A stretch of DNA of 7,008 bases, from positions 1 to 7,008 of the forward strand of contig JACPAU010000115.1 of the NCBI GenBank assembly GCA_016180705.1, given 5' to 3'. The notes below the pieces were generated by a model. That model was not told the DNA's origin and searched no databases. It was given only the letters and a program-made list of their open reading frames with translations. This document shows positions 1 to 5,481 of the stretch, in pieces. Made by a program: the position numbers and the translations under genes. The stretch is from Candidatus Methylomirabilota bacterium. Lineage in GTDB: Bacteria; Methylomirabilota; Methylomirabilia; Methylomirabilales; JACPAU01. Position 1 is the stretch's first letter, and the number at the start of each line of letters is the position of its first letter.

Positions 1-1107
1 TGGAAGGGCTTCAAGGAGTTCTACGAGCTGGGCCTCATTTACCGCCTCCCCCGCCTGATCGGGGTGCAGCCGGAGGGCTGCCAGCCGATCGTGAGCGCCT
101 TCAACCAGGGCCGGGATACCGTGATCCCCGTGGCCAAGCCGAGCACCGTCGCGTCTGCCCTCTCGGCCGGAGACCCCCTGGACGGCGTCAAGGCGCTGGC
201 CGCGCTGCGGGAGTCCGCGGGCTGCGCCCTGGCGCTCACCGACGCCGAGATCCTGGAGGCGCAGCAGCGCCTCGCCCGCCTGGAGTCCATCTTCGTGGAG
301 CCGGCCGGCGCCATCCCCATCGCCGCCCTGAACGCCCTCCTGACCACGGGGCGGATCCGCCCGGACGAGGTGGTGGTCTGCCTCGGCACCGGCAACGGCC
401 TCAAGGACCCCAAGAGCGCCCTGAAGGGTCTCCCGTCTCCGGCCGCCATCGAGCCGACGCTCCAGGAGGTGGACAAGTTCCTGAAGCTCAAGCTGTACGA
501 GATCCGGGCGGCCGGGGCGAAGAACGGGGACCGGCACCTGCTGGCAGAGGTTCCCTCCAAGCAGGCGGTCGTGGACTTGGTGCGCCAGGAGTTCGGCGTC
601 CGGCTCACGTCGGAGTACGGCCAGCGCGTGCTGAGCCTGGTGGAGGACTTCGTCAACAAGGGCAAGGCGGTGACCAAGGGGGACCTCCAGTACATCCTGG
701 AGACGGCCCTCCGCGGCCTCTCGAGCCCGGAGGACGTAGTCCTGAAGGTGGAGGACTTCCAGGTCAAGACCACGCTGCACGGAAAGGCGGAGGCGAAGGT
801 CTGGGTCACCTTCGCCGGGGAGCGGCTGGAAGGGGAGGCCACGGGGGTCGGCCCGGTGGACGCCGTCATCAACGCCCTCAAGGCCCTGGTGCTCCAGCGG
901 GGCCAGGTCTTCTTCCAGCTCGCTGACTACCAGGTCGAGATCAATACGCCGGGGACCCACGCGTCCGTCGAGACGACGCTGGTCATGACGGACGCGCAGC
1001 AGAACCGGGTGGTAGCCACCGGGACCTCGCCGGACATCATCGTGGCCTCGGTCAAGGCCTTCGTGGAGGGGTATAACCCCCTGTGGGCCAGGCAGCGCAG
1101 CACCTGA
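1..1107 (+). CDS. thrC: Threonine synthase (5'-truncated) with C-terminal LeuA-type allosteric domain
   Basis: The frame is open from the first base, so the N-terminus lies upstream; 368 codons are visible. Codons 1-140 are the C-terminal part of a PLP-dependent threonine synthase, which converts O-phosphohomoserine to threonine in the cytoplasm. The family signatures are VQPEGCQPIVSAF (codons 21-33), FVEPAGA (about 98-104) and GTGNGLKDP (129-137). The PLP lysine lies outside the window. After a linker, codons about 185-235 (containing GKAVTKGDL) resemble the subdomain preceding the regulatory part of 2-isopropylmalate synthase. Codons about 245-361 match the LeuA allosteric/dimerisation domain: GVGPVDAVINAL, LADYQVEI and GTSPDIIVASVKAF. 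Classical ThrC enzymes end near the GLKDP motif, so this is a fusion. I infer feedback control by a branched-chain or aspartate-family amino acid; the ligand cannot be read from the sequence. Both domain identifications are strong. Confidence 0.9.
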   Translation, partial: WKGFKEFYELGLIYRLPRLIGVQPEGCQPIVSAFNQGRDTVIPVAKPSTVASALSAGDPLDGVKALAALRESAGCALALTDAEILEAQQRLARLESIFVEPAGAIPIAALNALLTTGRIRPDEVVVCLGTGNGLKDPKSALKGLPSPAAIEPTLQEVDKFLKLKLYEIRAAGAKNGDRHLLAEVPSKQAVVDLVRQEFGVRLTSEYGQRVLSLVEDFVNKGKAVTKGDLQYILETALRGLSSPEDVVLKVEDFQVKTTLHGKAEAKVWVTFAGERLEGEATGVGPVDAVINALKALVLQRGQVFFQLADYQVEINTPGTHASVETTLVMTDAQQNRVVATGTSPDIIVASVKAFVEGYNPLWARQRST

Positions 1108-1131
1108 GCCGGTTGACTTCCGGGCTGGGGA

Positions 1132-1168
1132 GGGGGCTCGTCGGCGGGGAGCTGATGGCCCCCTTTTT
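1132..1168 (+). terminator. Intrinsic terminator after thrC
   Basis: GGGGGC (1132-1137) pairs with GCCCCC (1158-1163) and is followed directly by five T residues (1164-1168), 24 nt after the thrC stop codon. The 20-nt interval can also form an internal GCTC/GAGC pairing (1136-1139 with 1149-1152), which competes with the last bases of the outer stem. The position and the T-run fit rho-independent termination of the thrC transcript and separate it from the response regulator gene. Confidence 0.7.
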
Positions 1169-1232
1169 GTCGGAGGTGGGAGCCGGGCAATAGACTTGGA
1201 CGTTGGAATTGGGTAGAACGGGTCACAGGGGG

Positions 1233-1248
1233 GTCCGGGCACCCGGAC
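1233..1248. repeat. Perfect 7-bp inverted repeat upstream of the response regulator
   Basis: GTCCGGG (1233-1239) and CCCGGAC (1242-1248) are exact reverse complements separated by CA. The repeat sits 17 nt upstream of a -24/-12-like element and about 60 nt before the response regulator start. It could be a regulator-binding operator or a small hairpin. There is no T-run, so it is not a terminator. Chance formation in GC-rich DNA is possible. Confidence 0.4.
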
Positions 1249-1265
1249 ACCGGCACCGCGCCTGA

Positions 1266-1281
1266 TGGCACACCGGGTGCA
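1266..1281 (+). promoter_or_regulatory. Candidate sigma-54 (-24/-12) promoter
   Basis: TGGCAC at 1266-1271 is followed by A, CCGG and GTGCA (1277-1281). Against the consensus TGGCACR-N4-TTGCW this has one mismatch (GTGC for TTGC). The invariant GG (1267-1268) and GC (1279-1280) have exactly the required spacing. The predicted transcript start near 1292 would lie just before the GAGGGG ribosome binding site (1294-1299) of the ATG at 1308. No convincing sigma-70 promoter was seen in the gap. This is a single-site match judged by eye, and the bacterial enhancer-binding protein is not in the window. Confidence 0.4.
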
Positions 1282-1307
1282 GAGCGGCGGACTGAGGGGC
1301 TTTTTGC

Positions 1308-2273
1308 ATGTCGAAACACATCCTGGTCATTGACGACAACAAGGAAGTGAGCCGGGGCCTCCAGCACCTCCTGGAGTCGGAGGGCTACCGGGTGACCACC
1401 GCCTTGAAGGACGAGGCGGAGGAGGTCGCAGCCGTCGCCCCCCTGGGCGATCCCATTGATCTCATCCTGATGGACGTGAGCGGGGAAGGGGAGGAGGGGT
1501 ACCGCCGCTGCCGCGCCCTGCGCGATCGCCTCTCCGGGGCCACAATCATCCTCATGACGGGGGCCACCCTCTCGGAGGCGGACAAGCAGCTCGGGTTCGA
1601 GGCGGGCGCCGACGGCTTCATCCCGCGTCCCGAGAACTTCCCCGAGATCGTGGACTACATCGCCGAGCGGCTGCGCTTCCGCCGGACGGTCGCGCCGGCT
1701 CCAGGCCCGGCCACGGCTGCCTGGTACCGCGCCACCTGCCCGGAGTGCGGGCTCGCCGTCCGCGTCTCCCCGACCGCGATCACGGCCGGCCGGGCCAAGG
1801 TCTCCTGCCCGCAGTGCAATTACGTCTTCGGCGTGGCCGCCGAGAGCCTGGCCCGCGGAGCGGGCCCGGCGGCGGAGCAGCAGGCGGACCGGGGGCAGCT
1901 CATTCTGGTCGTGGAGGACACGGAGTTCTTCCGGACGTACGTGACCGAGGTGCTGGAGGGGGCAGGCTTCCGCGTGGAGGCGGTGCAGGACGGCCGCGCG
2001 GCTCTCGAGTACCTGGACCGGGCCCGCCCCGACCTGGTCCTGACGGACCTTCTCCTCCCCGGGATCCACGGCTTCGACCTCTGCCGGTACGTCAAGGAGC
2101 GGACCGCGCCCCGGCCGGTGCCGGTCATCATGATGACCGGGGTGTACAAGAGCGTGCAGTACCAGGTGGAGGCGCAGCTGAAGTACAAGGCCGACGACTT
2201 CCTGGTGAAGCCCTTCAAGCCGGAGGACCTGGTCGCGAAGATCCTCCGCCTCCTGCAACGGGCGTCCGCCTGA
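1308..2273 (+). CDS. Two-receiver response regulator with central MJ0042-type zinc ribbon
   Basis: This is a 321-residue cytoplasmic signalling protein. GAGGGG (1294-1299) lies 8 nt before the ATG and supports the start. Receiver 1 spans about residues 1-125: acidic pair D9-D10, phosphoacceptor D56, T84 in LMTG. The usual switch-site lysine is arginine here (R107 in FIPRP). A zinc ribbon follows at about 141-175, with C144-P-E-C147 and C167-P-Q-C170 in the MJ0042 pattern (CPxC...CPxC followed by a YVF-like motif). Receiver 2 spans about 196-320 and is complete: E203-D204, D247, T277 and K301-P302. There is no DNA-binding, GGDEF or enzymatic output domain, so it probably acts by protein-protein contact or phosphotransfer, as in CheY-like proteins. 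No histidine kinase is encoded nearby. The family calls are strong; the pathway is unknown. Confidence 0.88.
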   Translation: MSKHILVIDDNKEVSRGLQHLLESEGYRVTTALKDEAEEVAAVAPLGDPIDLILMDVSGEGEEGYRRCRALRDRLSGATIILMTGATLSEADKQLGFEAGADGFIPRPENFPEIVDYIAERLRFRRTVAPAPGPATAAWYRATCPECGLAVRVSPTAITAGRAKVSCPQCNYVFGVAAESLARGAGPAAEQQADRGQLILVVEDTEFFRTYVTEVLEGAGFRVEAVQDGRAALEYLDRARPDLVLTDLLLPGIHGFDLCRYVKERTAPRPVPVIMMTGVYKSVQYQVEAQLKYKADDFLVKPFKPEDLVAKILRLLQRASA

Positions 2274-2303
2274 CAGCCGCGCCCCGCCGGAACTCCCCCC
2301 AGA

Positions 2304-2514
2304 ACTTCCTAGTACAAACGACATCCCTTGTGGGACCCAGCGTTCGGGTGGCGCCGGATGCCGCCCCCGGGCCCCCGTAGCGGAGGGGGGTCCCATCGGC
2401 GCTTGGCCGAGGGGGGAACCACGGGAGGATTCCCCACGGGGGCCGGGGGCCGGGGCGGCGCCGGCGACAGGACCCGGACGGTGTCACTTTGATTCTGTCG
2501 TTTGTATTAGAAGT
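2304..2514. repeat. Inverted-repeat-bounded, foldable spacer (possible MITE or structured RNA)
   Basis: Left arm ACTTCCTAGTACAAACGACA (2304-2323) matches the reverse complement of the right arm (2496-2514), ACTTCTAATACAAACGACA, at 18 bases with one substitution and one 1-nt gap. The arms are AT-richer than their surroundings and enclose about 172 bp of very GC-rich DNA. The interior contains further inverted repeats: TGGGACCC (2331-2338) with GGGTCCCA (2388-2395), GGGGAA (2413-2418) with TTCCCC (2430-2435), and CCCCC (2372-2376) with GGGGG (2385-2389). No gene is supported inside. The right arm contains the stop codon of the convergent GAF gene. TA dinucleotides at both outer edges would fit a mariner/IS630-type non-autonomous element, but a closed RNA fold in the shared 3' regions explains the data equally well. 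Confidence 0.5.
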
Positions 2515-3064
2515 CGCGCGGGGTGGCCCGCAGCAGGTAGGGCCCGACCTGCTGGCCGACGGCCGCGAGGCCGGCCAGGTGCTCGGGTGTAAACTCGGGC
2601 CCGGACTCCTCGGCCGTGCGGCCCTTGCGGCTGACCTGGAGGACGCCGATCGCGTTGCCGGGGCTCCCCCAGATCGGCACCGACATCAATCGCTGAATGG
2701 GCAGGCCGGCCCGGTCCTGGGTGGGGATCTTCTCGAAGGCGTCCAGGTGGCGCTCCACCGCCGTCTGGTTGACGAGGAGGGGTTCGCGGCCGCCGATCGT
2801 CCGCCCGGCGATGGAAGGTTTCGTCCCCACCACGGGGAACTCCGTCCGCCCGGAGCGGAGGAACTCGAGGGGGTAGGCGAAGCGGAGTACCTCGTTCCCA
2901 CCCCGGTGCCGCCGGAGGAGGACGGCCACCTCGTCCAAGCTGACCTCGAAGAGGCGGGCGATGTGGCCCACGATGCAGGAGAGAGTCTCCTCGAAGGCCG
3001 CGGGCGTGGCCTGGCCCCGGTGGCTACGGCCGATGGCGAGGAGCTGCGTCTCTAGGTCGGCCAT
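2507..3064 (-). CDS. GAF-domain protein
   Basis: This 185-residue soluble protein consists almost entirely of one GAF domain, about residues 20-176. Visible features are a helical N-terminus (EETLSCIVGHIARLFEVS), the region EPLLVNQTAVERHL, the core strands RLMSVPIWGSPGNAIGVLQV (126-145) and the closing helix FTPEHLAGLAAVGQQVGPYL (158-177). GAF domains bind small ligands or mediate sensing and dimerisation; no kinase, cyclase or DNA-binding segment is attached. The ATG at 3064 has GGAG 7 nt upstream (minus-strand bases 3075-3072) and lies inside the end of the glycosylase gene (13-nt overlap), which suggests translational coupling. Ligand and partner are unknown. Its stop codon lies in the right arm of the inverted repeat at 2304-2514. 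Confidence 0.8.
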   Translation of the reverse strand: MADLETQLLAIGRSHRGQATPAAFEETLSCIVGHIARLFEVSLDEVAVLLRRHRGGNEVLRFAYPLEFLRSGRTEFPVVGTKPSIAGRTIGGREPLLVNQTAVERHLDAFEKIPTQDRAGLPIQRLMSVPIWGSPGNAIGVLQVSRKGRTAEESGPEFTPEHLAGLAAVGQQVGPYLLRATPRDF

Positions 3065-3801
3065 CGCTCGGCTCCAGTAATCTTCTGATGACTACCGGAC
3101 GGGGCAGAGGGGATCGCGCGCCGGGTCGCCCGGACGGGGGCGAGGTGGACCCCATTCGGGAGGTCGGGACGGAGGGGGCAGGCGCTGCACCGGGGGCGGG
3201 TCCGGCAGAACCGCTTCCCCACGGTTACCAGGAGGGCGTGCAGTTCCCCCTGCAGGGCAGGATCGGGGGGGAGGTGAGCCTCACCCTCCCGGCGTACCCC
3301 TTCGTAGCCGGCGGCGAAGGGGACGAGGCCGTGGCGGGCCAGGATCCGCCGGGCATAGGCGTCGGCCACGAAGGCGGGAGAGCCGGCCGCATAGAGCAGG
3401 ATGCAGTCCGCCGTCTCCGGCCCGATCCCGGGGACACTCATCAACCAGGGGCGCAGGCCCTCCGCCGGCTGCCGCAGGAGCCGGCCGACCTGTCCCCCGA
3501 AGTCGCGCCGGAGCGCCGTGAGGAACGCGCGGAGGGCCCTCGCTTTCCCCCGATAGCTTCCAGCAGGCCGGATCACCCGCGCGAGGCGGGCGGCGGGAAG
3601 GGCGGCCATCTTGCGTGGTGTCAGCGCTCCCGCCTCCCGCAGCCGGAGGAGGGCTCGCTCGGCATTCCGCCAAGCGGTGTGTTGGGACAGGATCGCCCCG
3701 ACGATGACCTCGAACGGGTTTCGGGCAGGCCACCAGCCCTGCGGCCCGAGCGCCCCGAAGGCCAGGTCATACAGCCGAATCCAGCGGTTGCGCGTGTCCA
3801 T
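3052..3801 (-). CDS. HhH-GPD DNA glycosylase, endonuclease III/MagIII-like
   Basis: The product is 249 residues, in the helix-hairpin-helix base-excision glycosylase superfamily that removes damaged bases from DNA. Seen: PFEVIVGAILSQHTAWRNAE (29-48), hairpin VPGIGPETADCILLYA (123-138) and catalytic aspartate D147 in FVADAYARR. Endonuclease III has a lyase lysine (GVGRKTA); here the aligned residue is E129. This matches the MagIII-like subgroup and predicts a monofunctional glycosylase, perhaps for alkylated purines. Near the C-terminus C199, C205 and C208 resemble the iron-sulfur loop, but the first spacing is X5 and no fourth cysteine follows, so a 4Fe-4S cluster is doubtful. The ATG at 3801 is chosen because homology starts there (RWIRLYDLAFG) and a promoter -10 ends 10 nt upstream. 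A longer in-frame reading back to 4116 would cover both promoters and is rejected. The last 13 nt overlap the GAF gene. Confidence 0.85.
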   Translation of the reverse strand: MDTRNRWIRLYDLAFGALGPQGWWPARNPFEVIVGAILSQHTAWRNAERALLRLREAGALTPRKMAALPAARLARVIRPAGSYRGKARALRAFLTALRRDFGGQVGRLLRQPAEGLRPWLMSVPGIGPETADCILLYAAGSPAFVADAYARRILARHGLVPFAAGYEGVRREGEAHLPPDPALQGELHALLVTVGKRFCRTRPRCSACPLRPDLPNGVHLAPVRATRRAIPSAPSGSHQKITGAERWPT

Positions 3802-3811
3802 CTCCCTGGTC

Positions 3812-3840
3812 TTTATATTGCACCCCTCCGCCAAAGACAA
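3812..3840 (-). promoter_or_regulatory. Sigma-70-type promoter for the glycosylase-GAF pair
   Basis: On the minus strand, TTGTCT (plus-strand positions 3840-3835) is followed after 17 nt by TATAAA (3817-3812). The -35 matches 4 of 6 and the -10 matches 5 of 6 consensus bases. The -10 ends 10 nt before the ATG at 3801, so transcription should begin within a few bases of the start codon, giving a leaderless or nearly leaderless mRNA. AGGGAG directly abuts the ATG, too close for normal Shine-Dalgarno use. Confidence 0.6.
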
Positions 3841-3872
3841 GGCGCTTTCATCGCGACGGCGGGTCGGGCCCC

Positions 3873-3902
3873 TTGACAGCGGAGGCGGATTCGAGGTATA
3901 AA
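3873..3902 (+). promoter_or_regulatory. Sigma-70-type promoter for the ruvX operon
   Basis: TTGACA (3873-3878), a perfect -35, and TATAAA (3897-3902), a 5-of-6 -10, are separated by 18 nt. The predicted start is near 3909, giving a leader of about 82 nt before the ruvX ATG. The promoter is divergent from the minus-strand promoter, with 32 bp between the two -35 boxes. It is the strongest promoter seen in the window. Confidence 0.75.
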
Positions 3903-3928
3903 TCCTTTTGTTTTGAGAAGATAGGCGC

Positions 3929-3970
3929 GGCCAGGGGGAATTCTCTTTGCTCCCCCCGGCCTTTTCGTTT
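3929..3970 (+). terminator. Intrinsic terminator/attenuator hairpin in the ruvX leader
   Basis: GGCC (3929-3932) pairs with GGCC (3958-3961) and GGGGGA (3934-3939) with TCCCCC (3951-3956), with one A-C mismatch between the blocks. The loop is 11 nt, and TTTTCGTTT (3962-3970) follows. This is a textbook rho-independent terminator shape placed between the promoter at 3873-3902 and ruvX. Two competing pairings are visible: GCTCCC (3949-3954) with GGGAGC (3980-3985), which includes the ruvX ribosome binding site, and GAGAA (3915-3919) with TTCTC in the loop (3941-3945). The minus strand has no T-run after the hairpin, so it acts rightward. It may attenuate the operon or end a small RNA of about 60 nt. 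Confidence 0.65.
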
Positions 3971-3990
3971 GGAGGGGATGGGAGCAGCGA

Positions 3991-4425
3991 ATGCGCATCT
4001 TGGGCGTTGATCCGGGAGCGGTCCGTTTTGGGCTGGCCGTGAGCGACGAGCTGGGCCTGACCGCCCAGGGTCTGCCCACGTGGGTGAGCCGGGGGCGCCC
4101 GGCCGACCTCGCCCACCTGCGGGCGCTGGTCCAGGAATGGGGCATCGGCGAGGTCGTGGTCGGCCTGCCCCGGAACATGGACGGGAGCGTGGGGCCCCAG
4201 GCGGAGGCGGCCCGGGAGCTGGCGCGGGAGCTGCGGGAGGCCCTCGGCCTGCCCGTGACGCTCTGGGACGAGCGGCTCACGACCCAGGCGGCCACCCGCG
4301 TCCTCACGGAGGCGGGTCTCAGCCGGCGCCGCCGCCGGGGCCGGGTGGACGCGGTCGCGGCCGCGCTCATCCTCCAGGGCTACCTGGACCGGACCCGCGC
4401 CTCCCGGAAACAGGAGGCGGAATGA
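3991..4425 (+). CDS. ruvX: RuvX/YqgF family pre-16S rRNA nuclease, Holliday junction resolvase-like
   Basis: The product is 144 residues, the normal length for this RNase H-fold family, which in E. coli matures the 5' end of 16S rRNA and was first described as a putative Holliday junction resolvase. Motifs in order: ILGVDPGAVRFGLAVSD (3-19) with the first acidic residue D7, VVVGLPRNMDGS (55-66), WDERLTT (92-98) with E94, and VDAVAAALILQGYLD (119-133) with D120, preceded by a basic stretch at 112-118. All expected acidic positions are present, so it should be active. GGGAG at 3980-3984 lies 6 nt before the ATG. The stop overlaps the mltG start as ATGA. It is the first gene of the rightward operon, downstream of a strong promoter and a leader terminator. 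Confidence 0.95.
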   Translation: MRILGVDPGAVRFGLAVSDELGLTAQGLPTWVSRGRPADLAHLRALVQEWGIGEVVVGLPRNMDGSVGPQAEAARELARELREALGLPVTLWDERLTTQAATRVLTEAGLSRRRRRGRVDAVAAALILQGYLDRTRASRKQEAE

Positions 4426-5477
4426 GGCCGGGTACGCCCAGGCGCCACGCCGTCCTCGCCGGGGCCTTCCTGGTCCTCTCTTTCCCGGTTCTCACGATCG
4501 GCGGCACCTCCCTCTACATGGCGTTCCATCCCAAGGCACGCTTCGGCTTTACCGAGCGGCCGCCCCGGACCGTCGAGATCCCGGCTCGGACGCCCGCGCG
4601 GGAGGTGGCGGCCCGCCTGCAGACCGACGGCGTCATCCCGAACCAGTGGCTCTTCCTGGCCCTGGCGGCGCTGCGCGGGACTACCGACTCCCTGAAGGCG
4701 GGGGAGTACCAGTTCACCACCGACATGGGTGTCCTGGATGTCCTCACGGCGATGGAGGAGGGCCGGGTGGTCCTCCACCGCGTGACCGTCCCGGAAGGGG
4801 CCACGGCGCGGGAAGTCGCGGCGCTGCTGCAGCAGGAGGGGCTCGCCGATCGGGACCGCTTCCTCAACCTGGTCTACGACCCCATCTTCGCCTCCCGGGT
4901 GGACCCGGAGGCGACCATGCTGGAGGGGTTCCTCTTCCCCGACACCTACTACTTCACGAAGGGACTCCGGGAGGAGACGATCATCGAGAAGATGGTGGCC
5001 CGCTTCTTCCGGGCCTTCCCGCTGGAGGAGGAGATCCGGGCCCGGCGGCTGCGGCTGACCCGATACGAGATCGTCACGCTGGCCTCCATCGTGGAGCGGG
5101 AGGCGATCAGCAACGAGGAGAAGCCCATCATCGCGGCCGTCTTCCACAACCGGCTCAAGCGGAGGATGCTCCTGCAGGCCGACCCCACCGTCCTGTACGG
5201 GCGCGGCAAACCCATCTCCTCCCGCATCACCCACGCCGACCTCCGGTCCTCGCGCAACGTGTACAATACCTACGTCCACCCCGGCCTCCCCCCGGGGCCC
5301 ATCTCCAACCCCGGGGAGGCCGCCCTGCGGGCCGTCCTGTACCCGGCCGACGTGGGGTACCTCTACTTCGTGTCGAAGAACGACGGCACGCACCACTTCT
5401 CCAAGTCCTTCGCCGAGCACGACCGGGCCGTCCGCCGTTACCAGCTCGGGGGCGGGCGGCGGGCCGCAGGCGGATAG
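4422..5477 (+). CDS. mltG: Endolytic murein transglycosylase MltG (YceG-like)
   Basis: The 351-residue protein is an inner-membrane enzyme that cleaves nascent peptidoglycan glycan strands and so sets their length. A basic N-terminus and one hydrophobic segment (about 10-34) anchor it in the membrane, with the rest periplasmic. A LysM-like YceG subdomain covers about 48-140 (VTVPEGATAREVAALLQQEG at 121-140). The catalytic region has EGFLFPDTY (168-176), LASIVEREA (220-228) with E225 as the expected catalytic glutamate, FHNRL (241-245), LQADPTVLYG (251-260), YNTYVHPGLPPGPISNPG (281-298) and YLYFVSKNDGTHHFS (313-327). The ATG at 4422 is preferred over upstream codons: AGGAGG (4412-4417) sits 4 nt before it, it overlaps the ruvX stop by 4 nt, and it places the membrane segment at the N-terminus. 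Confidence 0.95.
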   Translation: MRPGTPRRHAVLAGAFLVLSFPVLTIGGTSLYMAFHPKARFGFTERPPRTVEIPARTPAREVAARLQTDGVIPNQWLFLALAALRGTTDSLKAGEYQFTTDMGVLDVLTAMEEGRVVLHRVTVPEGATAREVAALLQQEGLADRDRFLNLVYDPIFASRVDPEATMLEGFLFPDTYYFTKGLREETIIEKMVARFFRAFPLEEEIRARRLRLTRYEIVTLASIVEREAISNEEKPIIAAVFHNRLKRRMLLQADPTVLYGRGKPISSRITHADLRSSRNVYNTYVHPGLPPGPISNPGEAALRAVLYPADVGYLYFVSKNDGTHHFSKSFAEHDRAVRRYQLGGGRRAAGG

Positions 5478-5481
5478 GGCG

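Noticed and set aside
1194..1219. TTGGAC and TAGAAC as a sigma-70 promoter for the response regulator
   Set aside because: The boxes are separated by only 12 nt, too short for a functional spacer, and the -10 match is poor.
1291..1306. GAGGGGC followed by TTTTT just before the response regulator as a terminator
   Set aside because: No upstream complementary arm forms a stable stem there. The GAGGGG is correctly spaced as the ribosome binding site for the ATG at 1308.
927..2396. Long minus-strand open frame (489 codons) opposite thrC and the response regulator
   Set aside because: It is antisense to two genes with clear family motifs. Its translation is Arg/Gly/Pro/His-rich low complexity, typical of a GC-rich shadow frame.
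2304..2514. Integron attC site or CRISPR-like repeat
   Set aside because: The arms lack the GTTRRRY/RYYYAAC core sites, and there is no spaced direct repeat.
2489..3055. Plus-strand 188-codon frame opposite the GAF gene
   Set aside because: Its translation is Gly/Asp/Leu-rich without recognisable motifs, while the opposite strand encodes a coherent GAF domain with a Shine-Dalgarno.
3802..4116. N-terminal extension of the glycosylase upstream of 3801
   Set aside because: It would run antisense through ruvX, both promoters and the leader hairpin, and has no family similarity.
4080..4421. N-terminal extension of mltG back to 4080
   Set aside because: The extension is in the shadow of ruvX, is Gly/Pro/Arg low complexity, and would bury the membrane anchor. 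The ATG at 4422 has AGGAGG and a normal overlap.
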